From contig JABGQA010000081.1 in assembly GCA_018644665.1 (NCBI GenBank), forward strand, positions 174,160 through 238,159: a stretch of DNA of 64,000 nt, in the 5' to 3' direction. Made by a program: the position numbers and the translations under genes. This document shows positions 35,001 to 41,915 of the stretch, in pieces; within the stretch, counting starts at the first letter, position 1; every line of letters starts with the position of its first letter. This stretch comes from Candidatus Poribacteria bacterium (GTDB lineage: Bacteria; Poribacteria; WGA-4E; GCA-2687025). Under the pieces are notes generated by a model. The model searched no databases. It was not told the DNA's origin and worked only from the letters and a program-made list of their open reading frames with translations.

Positions 35001-37129
35001 TGGCCCCCTGTCGCCCGCTCATGCGCCACCAAGTCCCTCGACTCCTGGGCGACGAGATCCATTACTTGCATCTTGACCAATTCGGCCTCGTCGTACCCGA
35101 GCATTTCGGCGAATTGGCTGTTCACGCTTAGGATGCGCCCCTCATCCGAGATCGCTATGCCCTCGAAGCTGGCTTCGGCGAACGTGCGGACGCGTTCTTC
35201 GCTGTCGCGAAGCTGTTCCTGGGCCTCCATCAACTCCGTGATGTCGCGGTTGACGCCGAGGAGACCCTCGATTCGGCCTTCCGAATCTCGGATGGGGATC
35301 TTGGTCACGTGCGCCCATCCGGCCATCTTGTCGCCGCGCAAAGTTTGCCGCTGGACGCCCACCAGCGGCTCACCGGTCGTCAGGAGTTCCCGCTCCTCGG
35401 CGTAGTAACTTTGGGCCCGCGCGTCGGGAAGGAAGTCGAAGTCCGTCTTCCCTACTGTTTCGTCGGGATGCCCCGCGCCTAGCTGATGAGCGGCAGCCTC
35501 GTCGACACGGACGAAACGGGAGTCGCGATCCTTGAAGTAGATCGCGTCCGGGACGTTGCTCATGAGGGCGTGAAAGAGCCGCTGCTCCTCCATGAGTTCC
35601 TCTTCCACGCGCTTCCGCTCGGTGATGTCAGCGATGACCGCCATCACCCCTAGCAGATGACCGTTGTGATCCCGAACAGGAGCGCTGGTTCGATCTCCCC
35701 ACACGGTAGAACCGTTCTTGCGCACGTACCGCGTCTCGCTTCGTGTGCCCTCGGATTTCCCACCGACGGCGTCGCCGTATAGCCGTTCCAGATTCGCGCG
35801 GTCGTCGGGATGGACAACGGCCTTATACGACAACCCGAGCAGGTCCTCGGGGGCATAGCCGAGCATGTCGTGCAGCGCGTTGTTCGCCTCGACGATGTTC
35901 CCGTCCGGGTCCGCCATGCCGATCGCGACGTTGGACGCCTCGAACAGCGCTCGCCGGCGCGCTTCTGACCGTGTCAGAGACGCGCGCGCCTGCATGAGCG
36001 CCGTCACGTTGCGGTTGATCCCGATGAGTCCGTCCACGCGGCCCGCCTCGTCACGTGTTGGGACCTTCGTCACGTGCGACCACACAGTTTCCCCATCATC
36101 GGTGTCGTACCGCTCTAGCTGACCGATGATCGGGTCCCCGGTTTCGAAGATCGCGCGTTCCTGCGCGTGAAACTGATCGGCATATCGCTCTGGGACGAAG
36201 TCGAAGTCGGTCTTGCCTAACACGCCATAGGCATCCTCCACGCGCGCGTTCGCCGCGACGGCCGGATTCACGCGGGTGAATCGGTGCTCTCGGTCCTTGA
36301 AGTAGATCTGGTCAGGCACATGATTCATCAAAGCCTGGAACCGCGACTGCTCTGCCAGCAGTTGCTCCTGAGTTTCCCTAAGCTGCGTGATGTCGCGAGC
36401 GATCCCCTCGATCGCAACGAGCCCTCCCTCACCGTCATGGACAGGCCGGATGTATTGCTCGGTCCAGATCGTCGATCCGTCACGGTGCACCCACCGAACC
36501 ACCGTCGGCCCCGGAGCGAAATCCGCAGGATTCTCGACTAGGCGGCGAACCAGGTCATGATCCTCGGGGTGCACGATGCGGCCCGCTATCTCCGGGCTCT
36601 CCATATGCTGCTTCGGCGTGTAGCCCGTCATCTCCTCGACTGCAGCATTGACGTACTCGAACCCAGAATCGGGGACGAGCCGAAAACGATAGATGACGTC
36701 CGCAGCGTCAGCCACTAGCAGTAGGCGCTCCCGCTCCGTCTGTAACGCCTCCTCGGTTCGCCTCTGCTCGGTTACTTCTCGGACGGTGCACGTGACGGCG
36801 TCGTCGCCTGACTCTGGGTCGTCGATCCTGTGCAGCGAATACCCGTAATGCCGGACACCATCGACCGTCGAGAAGCGCGCCTCGTGGGTGATTGCATCGC
36901 CTGTTTCTTGCGCCTCTGCGCGCAAGCGATCCACGGGTTCCATGATGCGGGCGCGTGTCCCCAACTCCTGCGATGTCTTGCCGACTACATCCTGGGCGGC
37001 TTCCCCCAGCGCGCGCGCGCCTTTATGAGAGCAGTATAGGCAGCGCCCGTCGCGATCGAAGATGTAGAGCTGGTCGGGGGCTTCATACAGCACTGCGTCC
37101 AGCAGCGACGACATCTTGGGGCTTAGCAT
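32024..37129 (-). CDS. Soluble hybrid histidine kinase with nine PAS domains, a GAF domain and a receiver
   Basis: I choose ATG 37129 (GGAG six bases upstream), giving 1701 residues; the frame is open for 157 more codons without family-like sequence. No membrane segment is seen. Eight PAS units of about 120 residues occupy about 1-1005, most ending in a DIT(E/G)-type PAC motif; a GAF domain follows (about 1010-1180), then a ninth PAS. HisKA has H1344 in GIAHDFNNALSP, the ATPase has NLIFNACDAL and GTGMGLAMVYG, and the receiver has D1636 in VVTDRAMPEMSG. PAS units 3 and 5 are near-duplicates (VPDQIYFKDR, VPDAIYFKDR). It should sense cytoplasmic or diffusible cues and pass phosphate to an external partner that is not encoded here. 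Confidence 0.92.
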   Translation of the reverse strand: MLSPKMSSLLDAVLYEAPDQLYIFDRDGRCLYCSHKGARALGEAAQDVVGKTSQELGTRARIMEPVDRLRAEAQETGDAITHEARFSTVDGVRHYGYSLHRIDDPESGDDAVTCTVREVTEQRRTEEALQTERERLLLVADAADVIYRFRLVPDSGFEYVNAAVEEMTGYTPKQHMESPEIAGRIVHPEDHDLVRRLVENPADFAPGPTVVRWVHRDGSTIWTEQYIRPVHDGEGGLVAIEGIARDITQLRETQEQLLAEQSRFQALMNHVPDQIYFKDREHRFTRVNPAVAANARVEDAYGVLGKTDFDFVPERYADQFHAQERAIFETGDPIIGQLERYDTDDGETVWSHVTKVPTRDEAGRVDGLIGINRNVTALMQARASLTRSEARRRALFEASNVAIGMADPDGNIVEANNALHDMLGYAPEDLLGLSYKAVVHPDDRANLERLYGDAVGGKSEGTRSETRYVRKNGSTVWGDRTSAPVRDHNGHLLGVMAVIADITERKRVEEELMEEQRLFHALMSNVPDAIYFKDRDSRFVRVDEAAAHQLGAGHPDETVGKTDFDFLPDARAQSYYAEERELLTTGEPLVGVQRQTLRGDKMAGWAHVTKIPIRDSEGRIEGLLGVNRDITELMEAQEQLRDSEERVRTFAEASFEGIAISDEGRILSVNSQFAEMLGYDEAELVKMQVMDLVAQESRDLVAHERATGGHGPYEHLALRKDGTTFPVEIRARSTIWQGRRARVTAIRDITGRKKAENALRASEARFRAIYEHAPLGISVADATHRIVRANPAYHEITGRGEDELRGMPPSDYTHPDDIAESKRLFAEMMEGKRDRYRSEKRYVRPDGSITWVDRVMTAIRDVDGKLLRAFAMVEDITERRATEALLRKLSRAVEQIGDAVLIADRDGVTEYVNPAFERLTGYAREQAIGDIPPMFSTGGDEVPAGVRLRERLLAGESVSMAVRDRRKNGEFYHAHMVIAPVRGPEGDILHFALTCRDVTDQKQATEALASEANLNAAVADLSRTLLTSSGIEEITQSVLEHARRYTDSPHGFVAFIDVDSGGLQIPASTDEMWADRRMGGRESAPHQFAGLSAWALENERSFLSNTPGDDARSRGPLGGEPSVERVVVAPAVIDDALVGIVVVANAARDYVAHDLAMVERCADFYAIAVQRARNEKALRESEEKSRTMFETSALGVSLLDREGRFLETNPALREMLGYSHEELAARTILDITPEAYREVSWYGLQQLVEHERERAQITKQYRCKNGRLLWVNLTIVGVYGALGDFQYAFTMVDDITERKLQEEELREANRRLEEALQEVKDTHSRLMQQARLRALGQMASGIAHDFNNALSPIVGFAELLLTEPAMLEDTETARDYVQMMSTAARDAASIVTRMREFYRQRDEGEFLQPVSLQRVIAEAISLTQPKWKDEAQARGAPIRIHTDCEDAPAARGSESELREVLTNLIFNACDALPDGGEITISAYAEIEGGVVGHTQAKWIVLKVADTGTGMPADVRRRCLDPFFTTKGAEGTGMGLAMVYGIMQRHDGAIDVESAQGKGTTVSLRFPAPSEEHTRPEGGVDEIPSAMRVLVVDDDRMVRRITAAYLLADGHTVQTAANGMEALETLDKEEFDLVVTDRAMPEMSGDQLATTIKRRAPKTCVVMLTGFGVVMDRAPADVDGVVAKPITRDELRRAIARAMGDG

Positions 37130-37626
37130 GTTCCACTCCGATCGACGAACGAGGGCGATGTGCCAACCAGCCGATGTACGCCCATCGGTGCCCGGCGGCG
37201 TGACGTAGTGAGATGACCTATAAGAGTGTGTAGACGCTCGGAGAACGGCCGAACCCGGTAGCCAACCGATTGCCCATCCAGTCGCGCCTGTCGGCCAGCC
37301 TGCCGAGTCGACGATAGCATCACCACGCAGATCGCACCAGCGCGGCCTCTGATCGCTGCCTTGCCGCTGAATCCCGGCGCTTGCGAGTGTCGCTCCGTCG
37401 GGTGTGTCCTGGAGGCGCGCAGACGACGACGGGCGTTCGCACCACGACGCCAGCGATATCCGCGGGATCGCTCGGCCGTCATGTGGGTCGACCCAGAGCA
37501 CCATGGGCGGTACGGGCCACAGCGCAACGGCGAAGGCGACATGAGACGCGCTGTCAGAACCTGGCGCGCGTCCGCCCACCGGCGCAGGGGACACATGCAC
37601 GTCAGGCCGGTCGGCGTTTGGCCTGA
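37130..37626. other. Leader region of the PAS kinase, no gene
   Basis: The minus-strand frame upstream of the kinase start stays open but has no domain-like sequence or ribosome site. A TATAGG near 37216-37221 on the minus strand could be a -10 element, without a clear -35. I see nothing else. Confidence 0.35.
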
Positions 37627-37759
37627 ATGCTCGCTCGGGCGGCTCCTCACGATGTGAGCGCCGCGCCGGTTGCGGCTACGGCGAGGCCGCTGCCTTACGA
37701 CGATGGGTGACCGTCGGAGGGCCGGGACCTCGACGTCGGAGGAGCCGTGCCGTCGCTGG
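37627..37759 (+). repeat. Direct repeat copy B (pairs with 31593-31725)
   Basis: See copy A for the alignment: 81 percent identity over the first 84 bases, same frame length, same TGA. The stretch after it, to the MscS promoter region at about 38045, holds no gene I can support. Confidence 0.6.
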
Positions 37760-38048
37760 CGACGCAGTGTGAGCATCTGGCGCCGGCGGACACGTACCAC
37801 AGCGACTGCGAGAAGCCCTACGCACGGTCTCGGCGTGAGTCAGATCATGCCGGCGATGGCGGCACGGTGGACCGGCACGAATGGGAGCCCTCCGTGCTGC
37901 CCGACCGTCTCCACCGCTTGCGCCGTCGCACGGAGAGCCACACCTGGAGCGTCTCCCGGCCAGCCGCGTCGGTCGCGATGATCTGTGCCCGAAGCGGGTG
38001 GGGCTGATGCATAGCCGTCTGTGTAAGGGGTTCCCCGGGTACATGTCG

Positions 38049-38063
38049 GGTTATCATGTAACC
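38049..38063 (+). promoter_or_regulatory. Inverted repeat at the MscS promoter
   Basis: GGTTA-TCATG-TAACC is a perfect 5-bp inverted repeat. TTATCAT within it also resembles a -10 element, so a regulator bound here could block transcription of the MscS-DUF3078 operon. The start codon lies 33 bases downstream. Confidence 0.35.
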
Positions 38064-38095
38064 GGCTCGTAACAGAGATGGGAAAGGAACGGATA

Positions 38096-38941
38096 GTGAT
38101 CGACCTCAACGCACTCATGCCGCTGATCGCGTCGTACGCCGCGAAGGTGCTCGGCGTACTCGTACTGTTCTTCGTGTCGTTCCGCGTGGCCGCTTGGGCG
38201 CGGCGCGTCGTTACTAGCAAAACGGAGCGCGCGGGCGTTGAATCAACGCTGGCGCAATTCTTCGGGGCCGCTACGCGCTGGGTGGTCCTGCTGCTGTCGT
38301 TCGTCGCGATCCTGGGCGTGTTCGACGTCCCAGTGACCAGCTTCGCCGCGGTCATCGGTGGCGCCGCGCTGGCGATCGGGCTGGCCTTCCAGGGCAGCCT
38401 GTCGAACATCGCTTCGGGCGTGATGCTACTCGTGTTCCGCCCGTTCAAGGTTGGTGATGTTGTCTCCGTGGGCGGGATCACCGCGAAGGTCGCCGAAATC
38501 GAGTTGTTCAGCACGACGATGGACACCCCGGACAACCGCCGGATGATACTGCCGAACAGCAGCGTGTTTGGCTCGACCATCGAGAACGTAACGTTCCACC
38601 CGGTGCGACGCGTCGACGTGAGCGTCGGCGTCGAGTATTCCGCGGCGATCGACCGAACGCGCGAGGTGCTCGAACAGTCGATCGTGGATGTACCCGGCCA
38701 GGACGACGAGCGCGAGTCGCAGATCCTCCTTGTGGACCTGGGCGACTCGTCGGTGAACTGGCAGGTGCGCGTGTGGGCTCCTACGGACGACTACTTCGCG
38801 ATGAAGGAGACCGTGACACGCGCGGTCAAGCTCGCGCTCGATGAGGCGGGCATCGGGATTCCGTTCCCGCAGATGGACGTTCACCTCGACACGGTCGGCC
38901 AGCCAGCGGCGCCCGCGACGGATGGGGACGCAAAATGGTAA
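38096..38941 (+). CDS. MscS-family mechanosensitive channel
   Basis: The GTG at 38096 follows AAAGGAAC at good spacing and begins the usual short N-terminus (281 residues); an in-frame ATG at 38078 lacks a ribosome site. Three hydrophobic segments are followed by the pore helix FAAVIGGAALAIGLAFQGSLSNIASGVMLL region, and by the MscS beta domain starting FRPFKVGDVVSVGG. The family protects against osmotic shock, and the length is that of minimal MscS. It is co-transcribed with the DUF3078 barrel gene, whose ATG overlaps its end. Confidence 0.93.
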   Translation: MIDLNALMPLIASYAAKVLGVLVLFFVSFRVAAWARRVVTSKTERAGVESTLAQFFGAATRWVVLLLSFVAILGVFDVPVTSFAAVIGGAALAIGLAFQGSLSNIASGVMLLVFRPFKVGDVVSVGGITAKVAEIELFSTTMDTPDNRRMILPNSSVFGSTIENVTFHPVRRVDVSVGVEYSAAIDRTREVLEQSIVDVPGQDDERESQILLVDLGDSSVNWQVRVWAPTDDYFAMKETVTRAVKLALDEAGIGIPFPQMDVHLDTVGQPAAPATDGDAKW

Positions 38942-39795
38942 GGAAGACCACCCTCTGTGCGCTCCTGGTCCTGACTGTCGCCGTCGGCGCGTGGGCGCAG
39001 GACGACGATGCCGCTGAAGACACCCCAGTCGGCTGGGAGCACCATCTCGTGAGCGGTCTCACGCTTACGCAGATATCGCTATCGAATTGGCAGCAGGGAG
39101 GCGAGGAAGCCGTCGCGTGGACGGCCACGCTCGACGGCAAGTCCGCCTTCGCGCGGCCAAGCCTGTTGTGGGACACCACCTACAAGCTGGCGTTTGGTCA
39201 GACCAAGCTCGGCGACGAGCAGGTCCGTAAGACGGACGACAAGATCGACCTGGAAAGCGTGCTCACGCTCGACAAGGGGCTGCTCGTCGATCCGTACGTC
39301 GCCGGGACGTTCAAGACGCAATTCGCCGAAGGGTACGAGTACCCCGAGGATGCCGACCGCGTCGCCGTCTCGTCGATTCTCGACCCGGCGTACTTCACAC
39401 AGAGCGCCGGCCTCGGGTATCGCCCCATTGATGAGGTACGAACGCGTCTCGGAGTCGCCCTGCGGGAAACCGTCACCGACGAGTTCAACGCATACGCGGA
39501 CGACCCCGACACCCCCGAGATCGAAACCACGCAGACCGAGGGCGGCATCGAGTCCGTCACCGACGTCGAATGGCAGTTGCGCGACAACGTGCGGCTGTCG
39601 TCCAAGCTCGAGATCTTCACGGCGTTCGCGGACCTGGCGGACTTCATCATCCGCGACGACACGACGATCGCCGTGAAGGTCACGGAGTGGGTGAGCATCA
39701 AGTTCAACGTCCTCGTCGTGCGTGATGAGCAGGTCGTCGACAAGACGCAGGTCAAGCAGACGATCGCCGTCGGCCTGAACTACGACCTGCTGTAG
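38935..39795 (+). CDS. DUF3078-like outer-membrane protein
   Basis: This 286-residue protein has a signal peptide (cleaved near WAQDD, residue 21). The motifs LTQISLSNWQQGGEEAVAWTATL, LAFGQTKLGD, VRKTDDKIDLES and TFKTQFAEGY fit DUF3078, a barrel family common in Bacteroidota, and the protein ends in aliphatic strand residues (LNYDLL). It overlaps the MscS gene by 7 bases and is therefore translationally coupled to it, suggesting a joint role in envelope or osmotic homeostasis. Function of the family is unknown. Confidence 0.78.
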   Translation: MVRKTTLCALLVLTVAVGAWAQDDDAAEDTPVGWEHHLVSGLTLTQISLSNWQQGGEEAVAWTATLDGKSAFARPSLLWDTTYKLAFGQTKLGDEQVRKTDDKIDLESVLTLDKGLLVDPYVAGTFKTQFAEGYEYPEDADRVAVSSILDPAYFTQSAGLGYRPIDEVRTRLGVALRETVTDEFNAYADDPDTPEIETTQTEGGIESVTDVEWQLRDNVRLSSKLEIFTAFADLADFIIRDDTTIAVKVTEWVSIKFNVLVVRDEQVVDKTQVKQTIAVGLNYDLL

Positions 39796-39995
39796 TCCGC
39801 CGGGGTCCCGCCTTGATCGGCGGCGACGGACGCGGCTACGATTCACTGCGAATTCACACACGGCGGTTCGAGCCGTTCCGGGAGATCGCACGAGTCATGC
39901 TGACGCGCCCCTCAAGCACACGTCTCCGCCGCCGCCCGCGTAGACATCAACTGTGCCCGGCGCCTGGCTGACGATCGAGATCGAAACGAACGAGA

Positions 39996-40031
39996 GAAGG
40001 CGCCGCAGGCACCCGAGCCTGCGGCGCCTTC
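39996..40031 (+). terminator. Strong intrinsic terminator in front of the acetyltransferase gene
   Basis: A perfect 15-bp stem (GAAGGCGCCGCAGGC and its complement) with a 6-base loop is followed by TTTGCTTT. It ends 22 bases before the ATG at 40054, and 200 bases after the DUF3078 stop. It may end the MscS operon or act as an attenuator in the acetyltransferase leader. Confidence 0.85.
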
Positions 40032-40053
40032 TTTGCTTTAGGGAGCAAGAGCC

Positions 40054-40695
40054 ATGTCCGCCGCGCCCTTCCCCGACGCCGTTCCCACACTGGACATCGG
40101 CGACTACACGCTACGCGGATGGTCCCTCGGCGACGCGCGGGACTACTACGCGTGGATGGCTGACGCGGAGGTGTCGCGCTATCTCGGGCGCCCACTGGCG
40201 GACGCCTCCGAAGCGGAGGAGGAGATCCGGCGTTTCCTCGCGAGCGTGCGGAGCGGCAGGGCGGTCCGATGGGCCGTCGAGGAGAACACCACCGGCCGCG
40301 CGGTCGGCCGTTGCCACCTCTTCCGATGGGACGCGCAGAACGCTCGGGCATCCATCGGGTATGCGCTGGGCCGCGCCCACTGGGGACAAGGGGTGACATC
40401 GCGTGTGGTCCACGCGGCTCTCGAGTGGGCGCTCGGGGCCGACGGTCCCGCGTTGCATCGTGTGGAGGCCGCCGCCGCGGTCAACAACGTCGCCTCCACG
40501 CGTGTCCTGGAGAAGATGGGCTTCACGAGCGAGGGGGTTCTACGCGAATACCGGGAGTGCGCTGACGGCTACGAGGACTTCGCCATGTACGGCCTCTTGC
40601 GGGCCGAGTGGACAGCGTTGGACACCGGCAGTCTCCTCGCAGTTCCGGGGCGGGACACCGGGAGGGACGCGGCCGTCGCGGGAGCGACGCCTTGA
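40054..40695 (+). CDS. GNAT acetyltransferase, RimJ/RimL type
   Basis: This 213-residue protein starts at ATG 40054 behind GGGAGCAAG. It has the GNAT core order: YTLRGWSLGDARDYYAWMAD, a mid strand VGRCHLFRWD, the acetyl-CoA region IGYALGRAHWGQGVTSRVV, then NVASTRVLEKMGFTSEGVLR, which are the hallmarks of the RimJ/RimL branch that acetylates N-termini or small molecules. The last 25 residues are a poorly conserved tail. The substrate is unknown. Confidence 0.9.
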   Translation: MSAAPFPDAVPTLDIGDYTLRGWSLGDARDYYAWMADAEVSRYLGRPLADASEAEEEIRRFLASVRSGRAVRWAVEENTTGRAVGRCHLFRWDAQNARASIGYALGRAHWGQGVTSRVVHAALEWALGADGPALHRVEAAAAVNNVASTRVLEKMGFTSEGVLREYRECADGYEDFAMYGLLRAEWTALDTGSLLAVPGRDTGRDAAVAGATP

Positions 40696-40715
40696 CGGCG
40701 GACATGGCGTCGCGT

Positions 40716-41810
40716 TCACGTCCGCGTGGGATCTACGCCGACGCGTATGGCGTCTCCTCGCGCGGCGTGCGCGAATGCGGCGTCGATCTCCGCCAGGGGG
40801 TACGTCGGCCCGACGAGCGCGCCGAACGGGAACTGGTCGCGGGTGGCCGACACGCAATCCAGCGCGGCGCCAAGCGCCTCTGGGTGGTAGTTGTGGAGGC
40901 CACGAAGCGTCAGGCACTTCGTCACGAGCTTCTGGGCATCGAACGCGACGTCCGAGCCGGGATAGACGTACCCCAGCGTGAGACATCGCCCGCCGACGCC
41001 GAGCCACTCTACCGCGCTCGCCAGCGCGGCCGGGGCGCCGCTCGCCTCTATTGCGAGGTCGGGTCCGCGTCCCTGAGTTAGGTCGGTTAGCGCCTCGCCT
41101 ATGGCGCCGTCCTCCATGTCGCCGACCTGGAACGTGTCGGTCGCGCCGAACTCCCGCGCCAGTCGCAGCCGCGGCTCTAGCCGGTCGACGACCGCCACGG
41201 TCTCGTAACCCAGCGTCCTCAGGCGCGCGGCTGCGTACAGGCCCAGCATCCCCGAGCCGAGCACCACAGCCGACTCGCCCTCACGCGTCCCGACGGCCTC
41301 AAGCCCGCCGACGATGGTCGCGCCCGCGCAGTTGAGCGGCACAGCTTCCTCGTCCGTCACGACATCGGGAACGTGGTGGACGCGCGTGCCCGGGCGCAAC
41401 AGGATGTACTCGGCGAAGCAGCCGTTGAGGTCGTGCGCATCCTCGTACCGCGCGTGGCCGTACTTCCCTAGATGGTCGCACTTCTGAGGTAGGCGACGCT
41501 TGGTGCAGTAGGGGCACTCTCCACACGACGACATCAGCGACCACGTAACGCGATCGCCTGCGGCAAGCGGTCGACCGTCCGCAGCGCTGAGGCCGTTCGC
41601 TTCGGCCACACGCCCAACGCCTTCGTGACCCAGGATGCAGGGGGCCGGCGCGTCCCTGCGGCCGCTGACGGTGTGCAGGTCGGAGCCGCAGATCGTCGCG
41701 AGCGTGACGCGGACGAGGGCATGGTCAGGTTCTGGCGTCGGTACCGGGACAGACGCCAACTCCATCGGCCTACCCGGGTCGTGGAATAGACTTACAAGGG
41801 CTTGCGACAT
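40716..41810 (-). CDS. HpnZ-like zinc-binding alcohol dehydrogenase
   Basis: This 364-residue MDR enzyme has catalytic-zinc motifs ATICGSDLHTVSGRR and LGHEGVGRV, a structural site in SSCGECPYCTKRRLPQKC, and the nucleotide motif VLGSGMLGLYAAARL. The combination ICGSDLHTVSGRRDAP and LPQKCDHLGKYGH is characteristic of the dehydrogenases called HpnZ, proposed to act in phosphonate catabolism (recalled from the TIGR03366 description). No phosphonate genes lie beside it, so its role here is uncertain. It is not an operon partner of its neighbours; the acetyltransferase gene converges with it. Confidence 0.82.
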   Translation of the reverse strand: MSQALVSLFHDPGRPMELASVPVPTPEPDHALVRVTLATICGSDLHTVSGRRDAPAPCILGHEGVGRVAEANGLSAADGRPLAAGDRVTWSLMSSCGECPYCTKRRLPQKCDHLGKYGHARYEDAHDLNGCFAEYILLRPGTRVHHVPDVVTDEEAVPLNCAGATIVGGLEAVGTREGESAVVLGSGMLGLYAAARLRTLGYETVAVVDRLEPRLRLAREFGATDTFQVGDMEDGAIGEALTDLTQGRGPDLAIEASGAPAALASAVEWLGVGGRCLTLGYVYPGSDVAFDAQKLVTKCLTLRGLHNYHPEALGAALDCVSATRDQFPFGALVGPTYPLAEIDAAFAHAARGDAIRVGVDPTRT

Positions 41811-41915
41811 GCTCTTCTCTCGGCGCGGTTCAGGGCGATGCGCCGATCCTACGACCGCAGCCGCGCGACGGGCAAGGCGCGGCCGCCGCAGGTGACGAAT
41901 GGATGCAGCGCGAGC

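Noticed and set aside
37627..38007. Possible recoded TGA at the end of the 27-codon frames in the direct repeat
   Set aside because: The sequence after TGA is not conserved between the copies and no consistent hairpin follows.
39860..39885. GGTTCGAGCC resembling a tRNA T-arm
   Set aside because: The stem pairs outside the T-loop register (ACGGC/GCCGT) and no acceptor, D or anticodon arm surrounds it.
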